DNA of 64,000 nucleotides from Bacteroidaceae bacterium (lineage in GTDB: Bacteria > Bacteroidota > Bacteroidia > Bacteroidales > Bacteroidaceae), in contig CAAGGT010000264.1 of assembly GCA_900769465.1 (NCBI GenBank), positions 45,548 to 109,547 of the forward strand, read 5' to 3'. Below are positions 1-8,150 of this stretch, piece by piece. The position numbers and the translations under genes are program-made. A model generated the notes under the pieces. The model ran no database searches. It was not told the origin of the DNA and worked only from the letters and a program-made list of their open reading frames with translations. Within the stretch, counting starts at the first letter, position 1, and each line of letters begins with the position of its first letter.

Positions 1-902
1 CGCAGTAGTGAGTTCAGCTTGCCAGTCTTGCCACCACGGTGTGGGTCGCTGTAGTTGCGGTCAACCTCTTTCTTTATGCCAGCCGAGTGTGCTACCTCGC
101 CCAAATTGCCAAAGAGGGTGGGGCGGAAATGGTAGTATTTGTGTGCAGTCTTAAACACCGGTGCAATGCGCTCAAGTATTGTGTCAATTACAGTTGTTTT
201 TCCGCTACCGTCGGGGCCTGTGAAGCCAATGCTGAAGCCTGTGCGCGAACGTAGGTAGTTGCCAATGAATGTGTATAGGAACATTATTATCCCTGCAATC
301 ACTCCAAATGGACGGTGTATGATGTTACTCCACAGCGCTTTAAAGAACAAACCTTTTCCGCGTTTCTGTTCACACATGGCAACGCTGTCGCAACCGAAAA
401 TCTGTTTTATCTTATCTTTTACAATGTCGCTGTTTTCTGCAGCCTCGCGTGTGGCGCGGTACTTCTCGGGGTACTTGCTACCGACAGCGCTGTTGTATAG
501 AATCTTGTCAAGGAATTGACACTCCACACCAACGTAATACAAAAAGCCGTTGAACTGCTTGTGTGCAAGGAATTCCTCTGCACTCATTAGTTGCACGCCC
601 CAAACCGATGTGTCAAAGAAGAAATCCCACTGTACAATCTCGGTCTTTTCTTCACTTGTTGTAGCGCATACGTAGCTGATGAGGCGGTCGCTGTTCAGGT
701 AAGTTATGATTTTCCAACCGCTGCGGTCAATGAGTTCCACAAGAGCCTTTCTCATCTTTTTGTAGCTCTTGCGAGTAATTATAATGTCAATGTCACGGCT
801 GTTGTTCCTGTCGGGCAACCCCTCGAAGTTGCGCAACACGGCATAATCTGCATTCTCATTAAGGAACCCGATTATTTCTCTTATATGTTCAATTGCTGAC
901 AT
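1..902 (-). CDS. Nucleotidyltransferase / thymidylate-kinase-like protein (3' end cut by window edge)
   Basis: This frame is open from an ATG at 902 down to position 3, so 300 codons are visible and the C-terminus lies outside the window. Residues 1-100 contain LRNFEGLPDRNNSRDIDIII, which resembles a nucleotidyltransferase-like substrate domain. About residues 205-235 are hydrophobic (HRPFGVIAGIIMFLYTFIGNYL). They are followed by a clear P-loop, GFTGPDGSGKTT, as in thymidylate-kinase-fold proteins. The gene follows the DUF4062 gene by 6 nt and is the most distal visible member of the capsule operon. Proteins of this combined type occur in Bacteroidales capsule loci. The substrate is unknown, and the kinase label rests on the P-loop only. 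Confidence 0.75.
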   Translation of the reverse strand, partial: MSAIEHIREIIGFLNENADYAVLRNFEGLPDRNNSRDIDIIITRKSYKKMRKALVELIDRSGWKIITYLNSDRLISYVCATTSEEKTEIVQWDFFFDTSVWGVQLMSAEEFLAHKQFNGFLYYVGVECQFLDKILYNSAVGSKYPEKYRATREAAENSDIVKDKIKQIFGCDSVAMCEQKRGKGLFFKALWSNIIHRPFGVIAGIIMFLYTFIGNYLRSRTGFSIGFTGPDGSGKTTVIDTILERIAPVFKTAHKYYHFRPTLFGNLGEVAHSAGIKKEVDRNYSDPHRGGKTGKLNSLL

Positions 903-908
903 AAGTTT

Positions 909-2354
909 TTATTTTACAATCCATTTACCAGAGTCGCCACCTACACGAACTAAAATTCCATCATTTTTAAGTTGGTCTATTATTTTTCTAACTTGTCGTT
1001 CACTGATGTTTAGTTGTTTGGAAAGTTCTGCTCTGGATATAGCTGGATTATTTTTGATTAAAATAGTTAACGCCTCTGGAACGCTCTGGAACGCCTCTGG
1101 AACGCTCTGGAACGCCTCTGGAACATCGTTGTTTTTGTCAGTTCGCCAAATGACAACTTTAAAATCCTCTTCTTGATAAAATTCCGGAGTCTTTAAACCA
1201 TATTGCCGGCACTTGTTAATTATGTCCTCAGTTCCGGTTCCCACCTTTTCAATATATCCGTTCCAATACATCGGGTCTGCAAGTAGTGGATTTGCCGGTA
1301 ATGACTTATGTGGTCCATGTAACTTTTGCACGGTTAGTCCGTATGGCAATGTTCCGGGATTCCAAATTTCCAATCTGTCTCTGAACAACATTACCTGTAC
1401 GCTTGCATTGCTTGTATAATCTCTATGACATATGGCATTAACAATAGCCTCTTTTACAGCATCAATAGGTAATTCAGGGCGTGTAGGTATATCAGCCCTC
1501 TCTCCTTCAGAGCGTGTTCCAACCCAATTGTTGATACGACTCATTACAAAACTCGTGGCTTGGTCAACAAGTTCAAACACATCACCCCTGTATATTTGAT
1601 ATGCAGGCATCGGCTTTTCTACCACATTCCCATAGAACTGCACACATTTAACCTCAGATGCTATGAAGTATTTTTGTGGTTTCTTTCCAAACAACAATAC
1701 TGCTGCATTAGCCAATCTTCCTTTATCATCTATTAAATCAAGGTGTGTAAGCAATGACATCGGAGATGTTTCAACAGGAAGTGGAAAATTACGTTTTATT
1801 CGTGCCATGTAAATGAAATTCTTCATTTTATCTTCATCCAAATCTTCCAATGTCGCTCCATTGTCATTCGATGCATCGAACGGCCTCCAACGGATATATT
1901 CCTTTTCCTCCAAATAGCGGATTAATGAAGCATATACTGAAGTTCTAAGCCCATCAATATCCACAAAGGTTTTACGCACAATATCTTGTTCAACCTTTCT
2001 AATTAAAGCTGTTTCTTTGGGATGTCTTTTCTCCTCTCCAATGCTCTTTATGTAAATTAAACGACTTTTATGGAGAGATGCGGCTAAATCATATTCTCGT
2101 TCTGTAGGTGAAATACCCTCTTCATCTTCATAACCATATAGATTTCCATAAAGGCCTAAATAAATATCACAAAGTTCTACTTCTTTCAGGTAAACGTGAC
2201 TTGCCGGATATTCATTAGCCGGGACTTCTTCAAAAATGAAAGGATCAAAGAATTTACCCAATAGTACATCTGTTCGTATATAGTGACAAAGCATTGCTCG
2301 TTCAGCGGAAAATTCGCTTTGTACACTACTTATAAATATTTTTATGCGTTTCAT
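909..2354 (-). CDS. DUF4062 / RecG-C-like ATPase / winged-helix protein
   Basis: This 481-residue protein appears regulatory or defence-like. Residues 1-90 (KIFISSVQSEFSAERAML, then YLGLYGNLYG) match DUF4062, a TIR/nucleotide-hydrolase-like N-terminal domain. Residues 200-395 carry the HATPase_c_4 (RecG C-terminal-related) signature, with EAIVNAICHRDYT, RLEIWNPGTLPYG and EKVGTGTEDII. A linker near residues 410-428 repeats VPEAFQS in tandem. The last 55 residues form a winged helix (ISRAELSKQLNISERQVRKI). It is unusual inside a capsule operon, where it sits between repeat element A and the kinase-like gene. Proteins of this group are annotated as transcriptional regulators or ATP-binding proteins. 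The actual role here is unknown. Confidence 0.8.
   Translation of the reverse strand: MKRIKIFISSVQSEFSAERAMLCHYIRTDVLLGKFFDPFIFEEVPANEYPASHVYLKEVELCDIYLGLYGNLYGYEDEEGISPTEREYDLAASLHKSRLIYIKSIGEEKRHPKETALIRKVEQDIVRKTFVDIDGLRTSVYASLIRYLEEKEYIRWRPFDASNDNGATLEDLDEDKMKNFIYMARIKRNFPLPVETSPMSLLTHLDLIDDKGRLANAAVLLFGKKPQKYFIASEVKCVQFYGNVVEKPMPAYQIYRGDVFELVDQATSFVMSRINNWVGTRSEGERADIPTRPELPIDAVKEAIVNAICHRDYTSNASVQVMLFRDRLEIWNPGTLPYGLTVQKLHGPHKSLPANPLLADPMYWNGYIEKVGTGTEDIINKCRQYGLKTPEFYQEEDFKVVIWRTDKNNDVPEAFQSVPEAFQSVPEALTILIKNNPAISRAELSKQLNISERQVRKIIDQLKNDGILVRVGGDSGKWIVK
1074..1128 (-). repeat. In-frame 21-bp tandem repeat
   Basis: About two and a half copies of a 21-bp unit encode VPEAFQS. The repeat lies in the linker between the ATPase and the winged-helix domains. 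Gain or loss of a unit keeps the frame, so copy number may vary between strains. Confidence 0.85.
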
Positions 2355-2360
2355 TGTCTA

Positions 2361-2694
2361 TAATTAAAAGAAAAAGTACACAAGGGTCTGAGAAACTGAA
2401 AGGTTAAAGCCACGAATAAACGAGAGCAGAGAAAAGTCTACTTTTACTATGCCGAGCGGGAGCGGGTTCAAACACGCGAAGTGTGGTTAAATGTGAAATC
2501 GGAAAGGCTGTGCAATCTATGGAACTTTCCAACAATTCATTGTTGAAATGCACTTTCAGCGCATTTTGACAAATATATTATTAGAGGCTTGGATACAAAT
2601 TAATTTGCATACAGCTTTGATAATATATTTATCGGTTAGTTCCATTTTGCCATACAAATGTTTTATGTTTATCTTTTGTTCTTCTGTCTTAAAT
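2361..2694. repeat. Intergenic inverted-repeat element A
   Basis: This 352-bp gap (2355-2706) has no convincing gene. The right end (2673-2694) is CTTTTGTTCTTCTGTC followed by TTAAAT, the same terminus as elements C and D. The left end (2365-2382, AAAAGAAAAAGTACACAAG) is a degenerate inverted copy. The interior differs from B and C and contains short inverted repeats such as CCAACAATTCATTGTTG near 2529. The element fills almost the whole space between the GT2 gene at 2707 and the DUF4062 gene at 2354. Confidence 0.6.
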
Positions 2695-2706
2695 TAACTA
2701 TAGATG

Positions 2707-3675
2707 TTATTTCTTTTTGAAAAAATTATGTTTCAGCTTGTCAAAGATATACCCTGGGCGGTAGTAGATTGATTTCATAATCTCCCAAGCAGCTTTGAAT
2801 ACGTCTTTGCGTTTGAGGTAGAACACTCCGTTTCGTAGTGCATCAGCAGCAAGGGCATCCTCTTTCAGTCTCTTTATCTCCTTCTCGCTCAAAGAATCAT
2901 AGAACTCTATGAAAGTAAGTTCCTTTTCACCACTGCGGCGCCTCAAAAGATTTGTCTTTGTATAGCGCATCTTTATAATCATGTTAAAATGATTGGAAGA
3001 GAGTCCGTCCATCTTGCGGTAGTGATACAGAACTTTTGGAAGTGTTACAATCGCTTTACCATCTTTATAGAAATCGCTCATGCGCGTCCACATATCCAGT
3101 TCCTCACAGAAATCCTGATAACGTGGTCTGCCTTCAGGAAAGCCTTTGATGTTAATGCTTCCGGCCTTTATGGCATATTCTCTATCAAACATAGTGTGGA
3201 TAGGCAGAAATATCAGTTTCTTTCTACTTGCTTTGTCTATAAATCCCTCTTTTGTCTTTTCGCCAAGGAATGTACCACCGTGTATCTTATTTCCATTCTT
3301 GTCTATGAAGTCATTCCAACAAGAGACTCCAATCAAATCACTGTCATTCGATATTGTAGTATACTCCTTTTCAACAAGATCAGGCTCCAACAAATCGTCG
3401 GAATCGATAAAAAGGAAATATTTTGTTTTGGCATGCGATATGGCAAAATTCCTAGCTTTGGCAATTCCACCGTTTTCTTTGCACGTTACAACCTCAACTT
3501 GTCTTGGGTGTTCTACGAAGTACTTTTCAATAACTGCAACGCTGTTATCGGTGCTACAATCGTTGACAATAAGCAGGTGAAAATCCTGCATGGTCTGTTC
3601 CATAACGCTCTCAAGCGTTTCCATTATATATTTTTCAGCGTTATAAACGCAAATGGCAAGGGTGAGGTTGGTCAT
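2707..3675 (-). CDS. Glycosyltransferase family 2
   Basis: This is a 322-residue GT-A glycosyltransferase. The N-terminus LTLAICVYNAEKYIMETLESV and LLIVNDCSTDNS bind the nucleotide-sugar. NGGIAKARNFAISHAKTKYF and FLFIDSDD give the DxD-type metal site near residue 92. The C-terminal part is family-variable and ends in a basic tail (KLKHNFFKKK), consistent with membrane association. It is part of the capsule operon, 10 nt downstream of the hexapeptide acetyltransferase, and is probably one of the enzymes that assemble the repeat unit on undecaprenyl phosphate. The sugar and the linkage cannot be read from sequence. Confidence 0.9.
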   Translation of the reverse strand: MTNLTLAICVYNAEKYIMETLESVMEQTMQDFHLLIVNDCSTDNSVAVIEKYFVEHPRQVEVVTCKENGGIAKARNFAISHAKTKYFLFIDSDDLLEPDLVEKEYTTISNDSDLIGVSCWNDFIDKNGNKIHGGTFLGEKTKEGFIDKASRKKLIFLPIHTMFDREYAIKAGSINIKGFPEGRPRYQDFCEELDMWTRMSDFYKDGKAIVTLPKVLYHYRKMDGLSSNHFNMIIKMRYTKTNLLRRRSGEKELTFIEFYDSLSEKEIKRLKEDALAADALRNGVFYLKRKDVFKAAWEIMKSIYYRPGYIFDKLKHNFFKKK

Positions 3676-3685
3676 AGGTAAGGGG

Positions 3686-4249
3686 TTATTTTCGCTCTTT
3701 TATCACTTTTGCCGGGTTACCTCCAACAATTACGTATTCTGGAACATCTTTAGTAACAACGCTTCTTGCACCTACAACCGAATGTGAACCAATCTTCCTG
3801 CAAGGCATAAACAGGCATTCGCGTCCAATCCATACGTCGTCACCGATTTCAGTTCTTCCTTCAATGAATTTGAACCCTTGGTCTATCATTGGCTTGGTGT
3901 TGTCACTGATATTGTGTGTAAAGCCACCAAAGAAAAAGTTATTAGGCCCCATCATAACATTGTCGCCTATTACTATATCTGACGGAACTTGACAATATGC
4001 TCCAATATTTGAGCGTGAACCAATACGAATATTGCGTCCATTGCCAAATCTTGCTTTTCTTCCAATGTTTACTCCTTGTCCAACATATTCAAAAATGTTT
4101 TTTACACACCAAACTCTTATAGCATTAGATACCTTTCCTCCAAAATGTGAGTCAAAGTTCGGCAACCAATAGGCTAATCCGTAATAAAGGATTAAAGAGA
4201 TGATTCCAAGAAACTTATTTCTTGTTTGTAGTGGTAAATCTGATTTCAT
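3686..4249 (-). CDS. Hexapeptide (left-handed beta-helix) acyltransferase
   Basis: This 187-residue protein has hexapeptide repeats from about residue 60 to 165 (IGRKARFG, IGSRSNIGAYC, IGDNVMMGPN, IGDDVWIGREC). It closes with the family signature GARSVVTKDVPEYVIVGGNPAKVI. These are typical of CatB/LacA/WcaF-type O-acetyltransferases, which use acetyl-CoA and act as trimers. A histidine in FFFGGFTHNISD is in the place of the usual catalytic histidine. In this operon it most likely O-acetylates a sugar of the capsule repeat unit. The acceptor is unknown. Confidence 0.88.
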   Translation of the reverse strand: MKSDLPLQTRNKFLGIISLILYYGLAYWLPNFDSHFGGKVSNAIRVWCVKNIFEYVGQGVNIGRKARFGNGRNIRIGSRSNIGAYCQVPSDIVIGDNVMMGPNNFFFGGFTHNISDNTKPMIDQGFKFIEGRTEIGDDVWIGRECLFMPCRKIGSHSVVGARSVVTKDVPEYVIVGGNPAKVIKERK

Positions 4250-4263
4250 AAAGTGACAAAATG

Positions 4264-5205
4264 TTAAATCCTTGTAATATCAATAAAAGGTCTTATGCCT
4301 AATTTCTCCAGATAATATCTGTTTAGATTATCAACGCAAATTTGGTTACGCTCTCGGTTGACAGAGAGTAATGTTTCGTTGTTCTTGATGCGTACCGGCA
4401 AATGATGGTACTCATAATTTGTAAAATAGATAGGTGTTCCTTTCAAAAGTGCCATACAAGAGAGCCAAACATCATCTGCTGTCAGGCACTGCTCTATGAT
4501 AGCCTCTTTGTTGAAGAGTTCTTCGTGCAGCGAGTGTGGCGGATATAGAACGCTGCTCACACCAAGCAACAGGAATCTATTAGAGAGTTTTGGCGTTGTG
4601 CCATCGGGCCATTCTGCATATTTTGTTGTAGTAGGTAGTATCTCTTTTACCCAGTTTGCAATGATTGCCGTGGGGTGTTGTTTATGTGCTTTAAGATGCC
4701 TTTCAATGAGGTCTGTCCTGTAAAAGAGGTCGTCGTTAACGGTAATTACAATGTCGTTTGGGTTCTCTTTTATTGCATAGAAATACTTTGTATGTGAACG
4801 GATTTTATCTGGGCACAACTTAATCTGTAATCCGCGTTTTTGTAATTCCTGTAATTTCTTTGGGAGTTTCTCTATTGACTCTACTTGCCCTGCTGTAAGG
4901 TATAGTATTATTGCATCAGGTTTTATTGTTTGTCTCAAAAGGCATTCAATTACTAAATGTAAATTGGGTAGTCTTGGTGGAAACGATGTTAGTGAGACTA
5001 TTATTCTTTCGCCGCCGTCTTTTTCGCACTCTTTGATGGAGTATGCCGGGTCGTTTCTTGTTAAATGGAAATATATTGGCAGTATAATATTGGCTGCAAT
5101 GTCCGTAATTCTATTGCAAAGTGGATAGAAATAGATCTTTTGGAGAAATTTATTTCGTTTGTTACCCCAAAAACGTCTGTTGTCAAAGAAGTTTATAATG
5201 CTCAT
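4264..5205 (-). CDS. Capsular glycosyltransferase (GT-A like)
   Basis: This 313-residue protein contains RIIVSLTSFPPRLPNLHLVI, LLRQTIKPDAIILYLT and VITVNDDLFYRTDLIERHL. The last has the aspartate pair of a GT-A metal site. This combination marks a glycosyltransferase group common in capsule loci, distantly related to GT2. The distal half has a conserved EEL..LTADDVWLSCMALL segment. It lies 14 nt upstream of the acetyltransferase and 12 nt downstream of the polymerase gene. Donor and acceptor are unknown. Confidence 0.8.
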   Translation of the reverse strand: MSIINFFDNRRFWGNKRNKFLQKIYFYPLCNRITDIAANIILPIYFHLTRNDPAYSIKECEKDGGERIIVSLTSFPPRLPNLHLVIECLLRQTIKPDAIILYLTAGQVESIEKLPKKLQELQKRGLQIKLCPDKIRSHTKYFYAIKENPNDIVITVNDDLFYRTDLIERHLKAHKQHPTAIIANWVKEILPTTTKYAEWPDGTTPKLSNRFLLLGVSSVLYPPHSLHEELFNKEAIIEQCLTADDVWLSCMALLKGTPIYFTNYEYHHLPVRIKNNETLLSVNRERNQICVDNLNRYYLEKLGIRPFIDITRI

Positions 5206-5217
5206 AATAATTGTTTG

Positions 5218-6468
5218 TTAGTATTGTTCAATAGCTGTAACATTCTCATCACTTTCATTCTCCTCTTCCTCTTCTTCGTATATTTCTGGATTGTACCTGT
5301 TTTCATAAAAATATCGTACACAGGTCATAACCATAGCTAACTCCCAAGCGTATTGTATATTACTATTCATTGAACCTCCAATTCCAACAAACATAAACAA
5401 GGATGCCAATGAGAAAAAGCGATAGCCGCAGGTGAAAGTGAAAATAAGTGTAAAGATGTAGAATAAAAAACCGTAATCGTCAAACATAGTACCCGTTTGC
5501 CTGTAAAAGGTTCCTTTGTTTTTCCCGTAATCAATACCATATCCTAACCAGGTTTCCTTTTTGCTGAAATCAGCATTAATGGAGTTTATGATTGGTGATA
5601 TTCTTGCGGATGCGGAGCCATCTGTTTCTTGTACTGTCTCCTTGTCTAATGTTGCCGTTGCCTTAATGGTGTTTGTTGCCCTGTCAAGTTGTTCAATACC
5701 TGAATTTTGAATCAATATGTAACATACAACAAGTGTTGGAATAATGTAGTACCAGTTGTGCTTGCGTACAAAATAAAGTACAAAAAGCATGAGACAGAAA
5801 AAGGCTGTACCACTACCCATTGTCAGCATCATCCAAAGAAAACGGATAGTAATCCATTTATGCTCTCCGCTGAATAGTTCACTTATTGTAAATGGTCCTT
5901 CATCGCGTTTGTATTCACAGCATTTTACATATGCATAATAAAATACTAACATAAACCGTCCAAAGGTACTTGGTTCCATAGAAAGCGACTGGCAACCCAA
6001 ACCTCTGTCAAGGTTCTTCATCATATTCAATAGTGGAAAATAGCCGATACCCGCGATAGTAAATACTTGTTGTACTATACACCAAACAAAATATAGCATC
6101 ATGAACCATTTGCAAATTTTAATAAAATGGTCTATAGTGAATACCTTTTCAATGTAGACAAGATTGTAGAAACAAATGTATGTCAGTACTAAGAGTATAG
6201 AATATATGTATGTACTCCACCTGAAACTTTCCGGGTGGAAACTGGCAACAGTATATTGGAAAACCAGGTAAATGATACCTAATATAAGCGCCTTTGATGT
6301 CTTGAACGTATAAAACAGCAGTACAAAAACGGATGATGCCATCAATGCCATTTTGATTGGGGCATTCATGGCAAAGGAGTCTATTGGCATATAGTATATA
6401 CCATAGAATATAATGAGTATTGTGGCGAAGAGTGTAAGACCTCTTTGTCCTTTGAATATATCAAACAT
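5218..6468 (-). CDS. Wzy-like capsule repeat-unit polymerase
   Basis: This is a 416-residue polytopic membrane protein with roughly ten hydrophobic segments, for example ALILGIIYLVFQYTV and FFCLMLFVLYFVRK. One long hydrophilic loop (about residues 270-330, with ATNTIKATATLDKE, SASARISP and TWLGYGIDYG) is interposed, the topology of O-antigen/capsule polymerases. Wzy proteins share little sequence, so the call rests on topology, on the R-x-x-P and GxGxD loop features and on position in the operon. The frame is open upstream to 6531 from TTG, but those codons lie in the terminus of repeat element B. The ATG at 6468 (MFDIFKGQRG) is preferred. The C-terminus is very acidic. Confidence 0.75.
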   Translation of the reverse strand: MFDIFKGQRGLTLFATILIIFYGIYYMPIDSFAMNAPIKMALMASSVFVLLFYTFKTSKALILGIIYLVFQYTVASFHPESFRWSTYIYSILLVLTYICFYNLVYIEKVFTIDHFIKICKWFMMLYFVWCIVQQVFTIAGIGYFPLLNMMKNLDRGLGCQSLSMEPSTFGRFMLVFYYAYVKCCEYKRDEGPFTISELFSGEHKWITIRFLWMMLTMGSGTAFFCLMLFVLYFVRKHNWYYIIPTLVVCYILIQNSGIEQLDRATNTIKATATLDKETVQETDGSASARISPIINSINADFSKKETWLGYGIDYGKNKGTFYRQTGTMFDDYGFLFYIFTLIFTFTCGYRFFSLASLFMFVGIGGSMNSNIQYAWELAMVMTCVRYFYENRYNPEIYEEEEEENESDENVTAIEQY

Positions 6469-6514
6469 AGTAAGGTTATGTTTTATTTTAGTAGATAAGT
6501 GCGTGAACTTTATT

Positions 6515-6772
6515 TTTAGACATAAGAACAAAAGTACATAAGTTTGTTTGCTTTGAACTATTCAAGAAATATGTTTTTACTTTTTAAGTAGCTTGTCCTG
6601 TTATATGAGTGGATGTTGGATGGAAATTATATTTCCAATCGTTGGTTATTTAAAAGCATCAATGTGAGAACTTGTTTTCCCATTGCTGCTTTTAAATACT
6701 ACCAACAGTTGCATAGTTTCACTTGCGACATATCCACTCATATAATCTCTTTTGTTCTTTTGTACTTCTGTC
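6515..6772. repeat. Intergenic inverted-repeat element B
   Basis: The 346-bp space between 6468 and 6815 is occupied by a nested inverted repeat. Its outer arms are at 6519-6542 and 6749-6772. Middle arms are ATATGAGTGGATGT near 6606 and ACATATCCACTCATAT near 6728. Inner arms GTTGGTTATTTAAAAGC and GCTTTTAAATACTACCAAC close around a loop with CATCAATG and CCCATTG. It aligns along its length with element C, 1352 bp away. No credible gene is inside. Confidence 0.85.
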
Positions 6773-6814
6773 CAATATTATCAAATTATCCTACGTCGTG
6801 TTTCTATCTTTTTA

Positions 6815-7828
6815 TTATTTCTTTCCGAGCATAAATTTGAGCTTACCATTGAATAGCCAAACCAATGGATATGTCAACAGCACGCAAATCACAAAATATA
6901 TAATTGTTCTTGGTCCTACATAAGTGGCATGGTGGAGTATATGTTTGTCAAATGCCATCAGTATTTCCATCGTTATGCTGAAGTGTGTACACATCAGTAT
7001 AAGCGAATTGACTCCCCAATAGGTGAAGAATCTTGTAATTATTCCTTTAGTGAACACAGCAAACAGACATATGAATGCAAATGCCGGCAGTGTGTTGCTT
7101 AAAACTCCATTGACATAATAGATGTTGAATGGAGGTTTTATAATCAGAATAAAACTGATTGCGAACAGCACTGCTGATATTAGTAATAACTTTCTTCTAC
7201 TCGCTGTCACTATTTGTTTCCCCCATTTTTTACCTATAATATAACCAATGGCAATGATTGGCCAGGCATACAGCCCACGCACAATGGGTTGCATTGGGGC
7301 ATCGATTATCTTGTATAACTCACTGTTATCGCGTATTGGTAACCAATAGTTATTATATAGATAGTTGATCAACAATGTTGTTGCTAGGCCAATAACAGCC
7401 CACGCCCATTTATTCCTGCTGTTTTTAATTAGTGTAAAAATATATTCTCCAATCAATAATACAGGCAAGAACCACAGTGTTCCAATACCACGCAAAACAA
7501 TTGTCTTGTATATGTCGCGCAGTAATATGCCACTTTCCATCAGCCCAAGTGCTACCCAAAGAACATCAAAAAGAATAATCAACACGCTGAACCAAAGATA
7601 TGGCACTCCCAGTTGCTTTATGCGTTTCTTGAACAGTTCTTTTGCTGTGATTGGTTTGTCGTTAATTCCTGTTACCCAACCCGATGTTACATAGAATGCC
7701 GAAATCATAAACATCCCAATCCAGACATTGAGCCAATTGGGTATTACTCCCTGTTCAAAATGCAGGAATGTTATGCAAAGGATTGCAACACCTTTTGTTG
7801 CATCAATATAATCTAATCTTTTGTTCAT
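6815..7828 (-). CDS. Acyltransferase 3 family membrane protein
   Basis: This 337-residue integral membrane protein begins KRLDYIDATKGVAILCITFLHF, the classic acyltransferase-3 (OafA/WecH) start with the active-site histidine in TFLHFE. About ten transmembrane helices follow. GIGTLWFLPVLLIGEYIF carries the conserved WFLP motif. Such enzymes move acetyl or other acyl groups across the membrane onto surface sugars. The start was placed at the ATG at 7828, next to the conserved DxxKG motif, rather than a TTG 15 bases earlier. The gene is bracketed by elements B and C, like a cassette. Confidence 0.88.
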   Translation of the reverse strand: MNKRLDYIDATKGVAILCITFLHFEQGVIPNWLNVWIGMFMISAFYVTSGWVTGINDKPITAKELFKKRIKQLGVPYLWFSVLIILFDVLWVALGLMESGILLRDIYKTIVLRGIGTLWFLPVLLIGEYIFTLIKNSRNKWAWAVIGLATTLLINYLYNNYWLPIRDNSELYKIIDAPMQPIVRGLYAWPIIAIGYIIGKKWGKQIVTASRRKLLLISAVLFAISFILIIKPPFNIYYVNGVLSNTLPAFAFICLFAVFTKGIITRFFTYWGVNSLILMCTHFSITMEILMAFDKHILHHATYVGPRTIIYFVICVLLTYPLVWLFNGKLKFMLGKK

Positions 7829-7865
7829 CCTATAAATGTTCAAACATAGTATGTTTAGTTCTGTT

Positions 7866-8115
7866 TTTTAGACATAAGAACAAAAGTACATAAGTTTTTT
7901 GCTTGGAGCTATTCTTAATAGTATTCTTGGTTTCTGCTATATGAGTGGATGTTGGCTGTAAATTGCATTTACAAGCGTTGGTTGTCTTTAAAAGCATCAA
8001 TGTGAGAACTCGTTTTCCCATTGCTGCTTTTAAATATAACCAACAGTCGCATTGTTTCACTTGCGACATATCCACTCAAATAGCAGCATTGTTCTTTTGT
8101 TCTTCTGTCTTGAAT
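7866..8115. repeat. Intergenic inverted-repeat element C
   Basis: This is the second long copy of the B-type element in the 322-bp gap 7829-8150. Outer arms are 7871-7894 and 8094-8109 (CTTTTGTTCTTCTGTC). Middle arms are TATGAGTGGATGT and ACATATCCACTCA. Inner arms are TTTAAAAGC and GCTTTTAAA, with GTTGGTT and ACCAAC outside them. The loop contains CATCAATGTGAGAAC, nearly as in B. Where B and C differ the arms largely still pair. Short frames overlapping it are not genes. Confidence 0.85.
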
Positions 8116-8150
8116 AACTAAATCATTGAGTAACTTAATACTTCTGTCTA

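Noticed and set aside
6613..6923. Plus-strand frames in element B
   Set aside because: They are inside the repeat and the end of the acyltransferase gene, with no conserved features.
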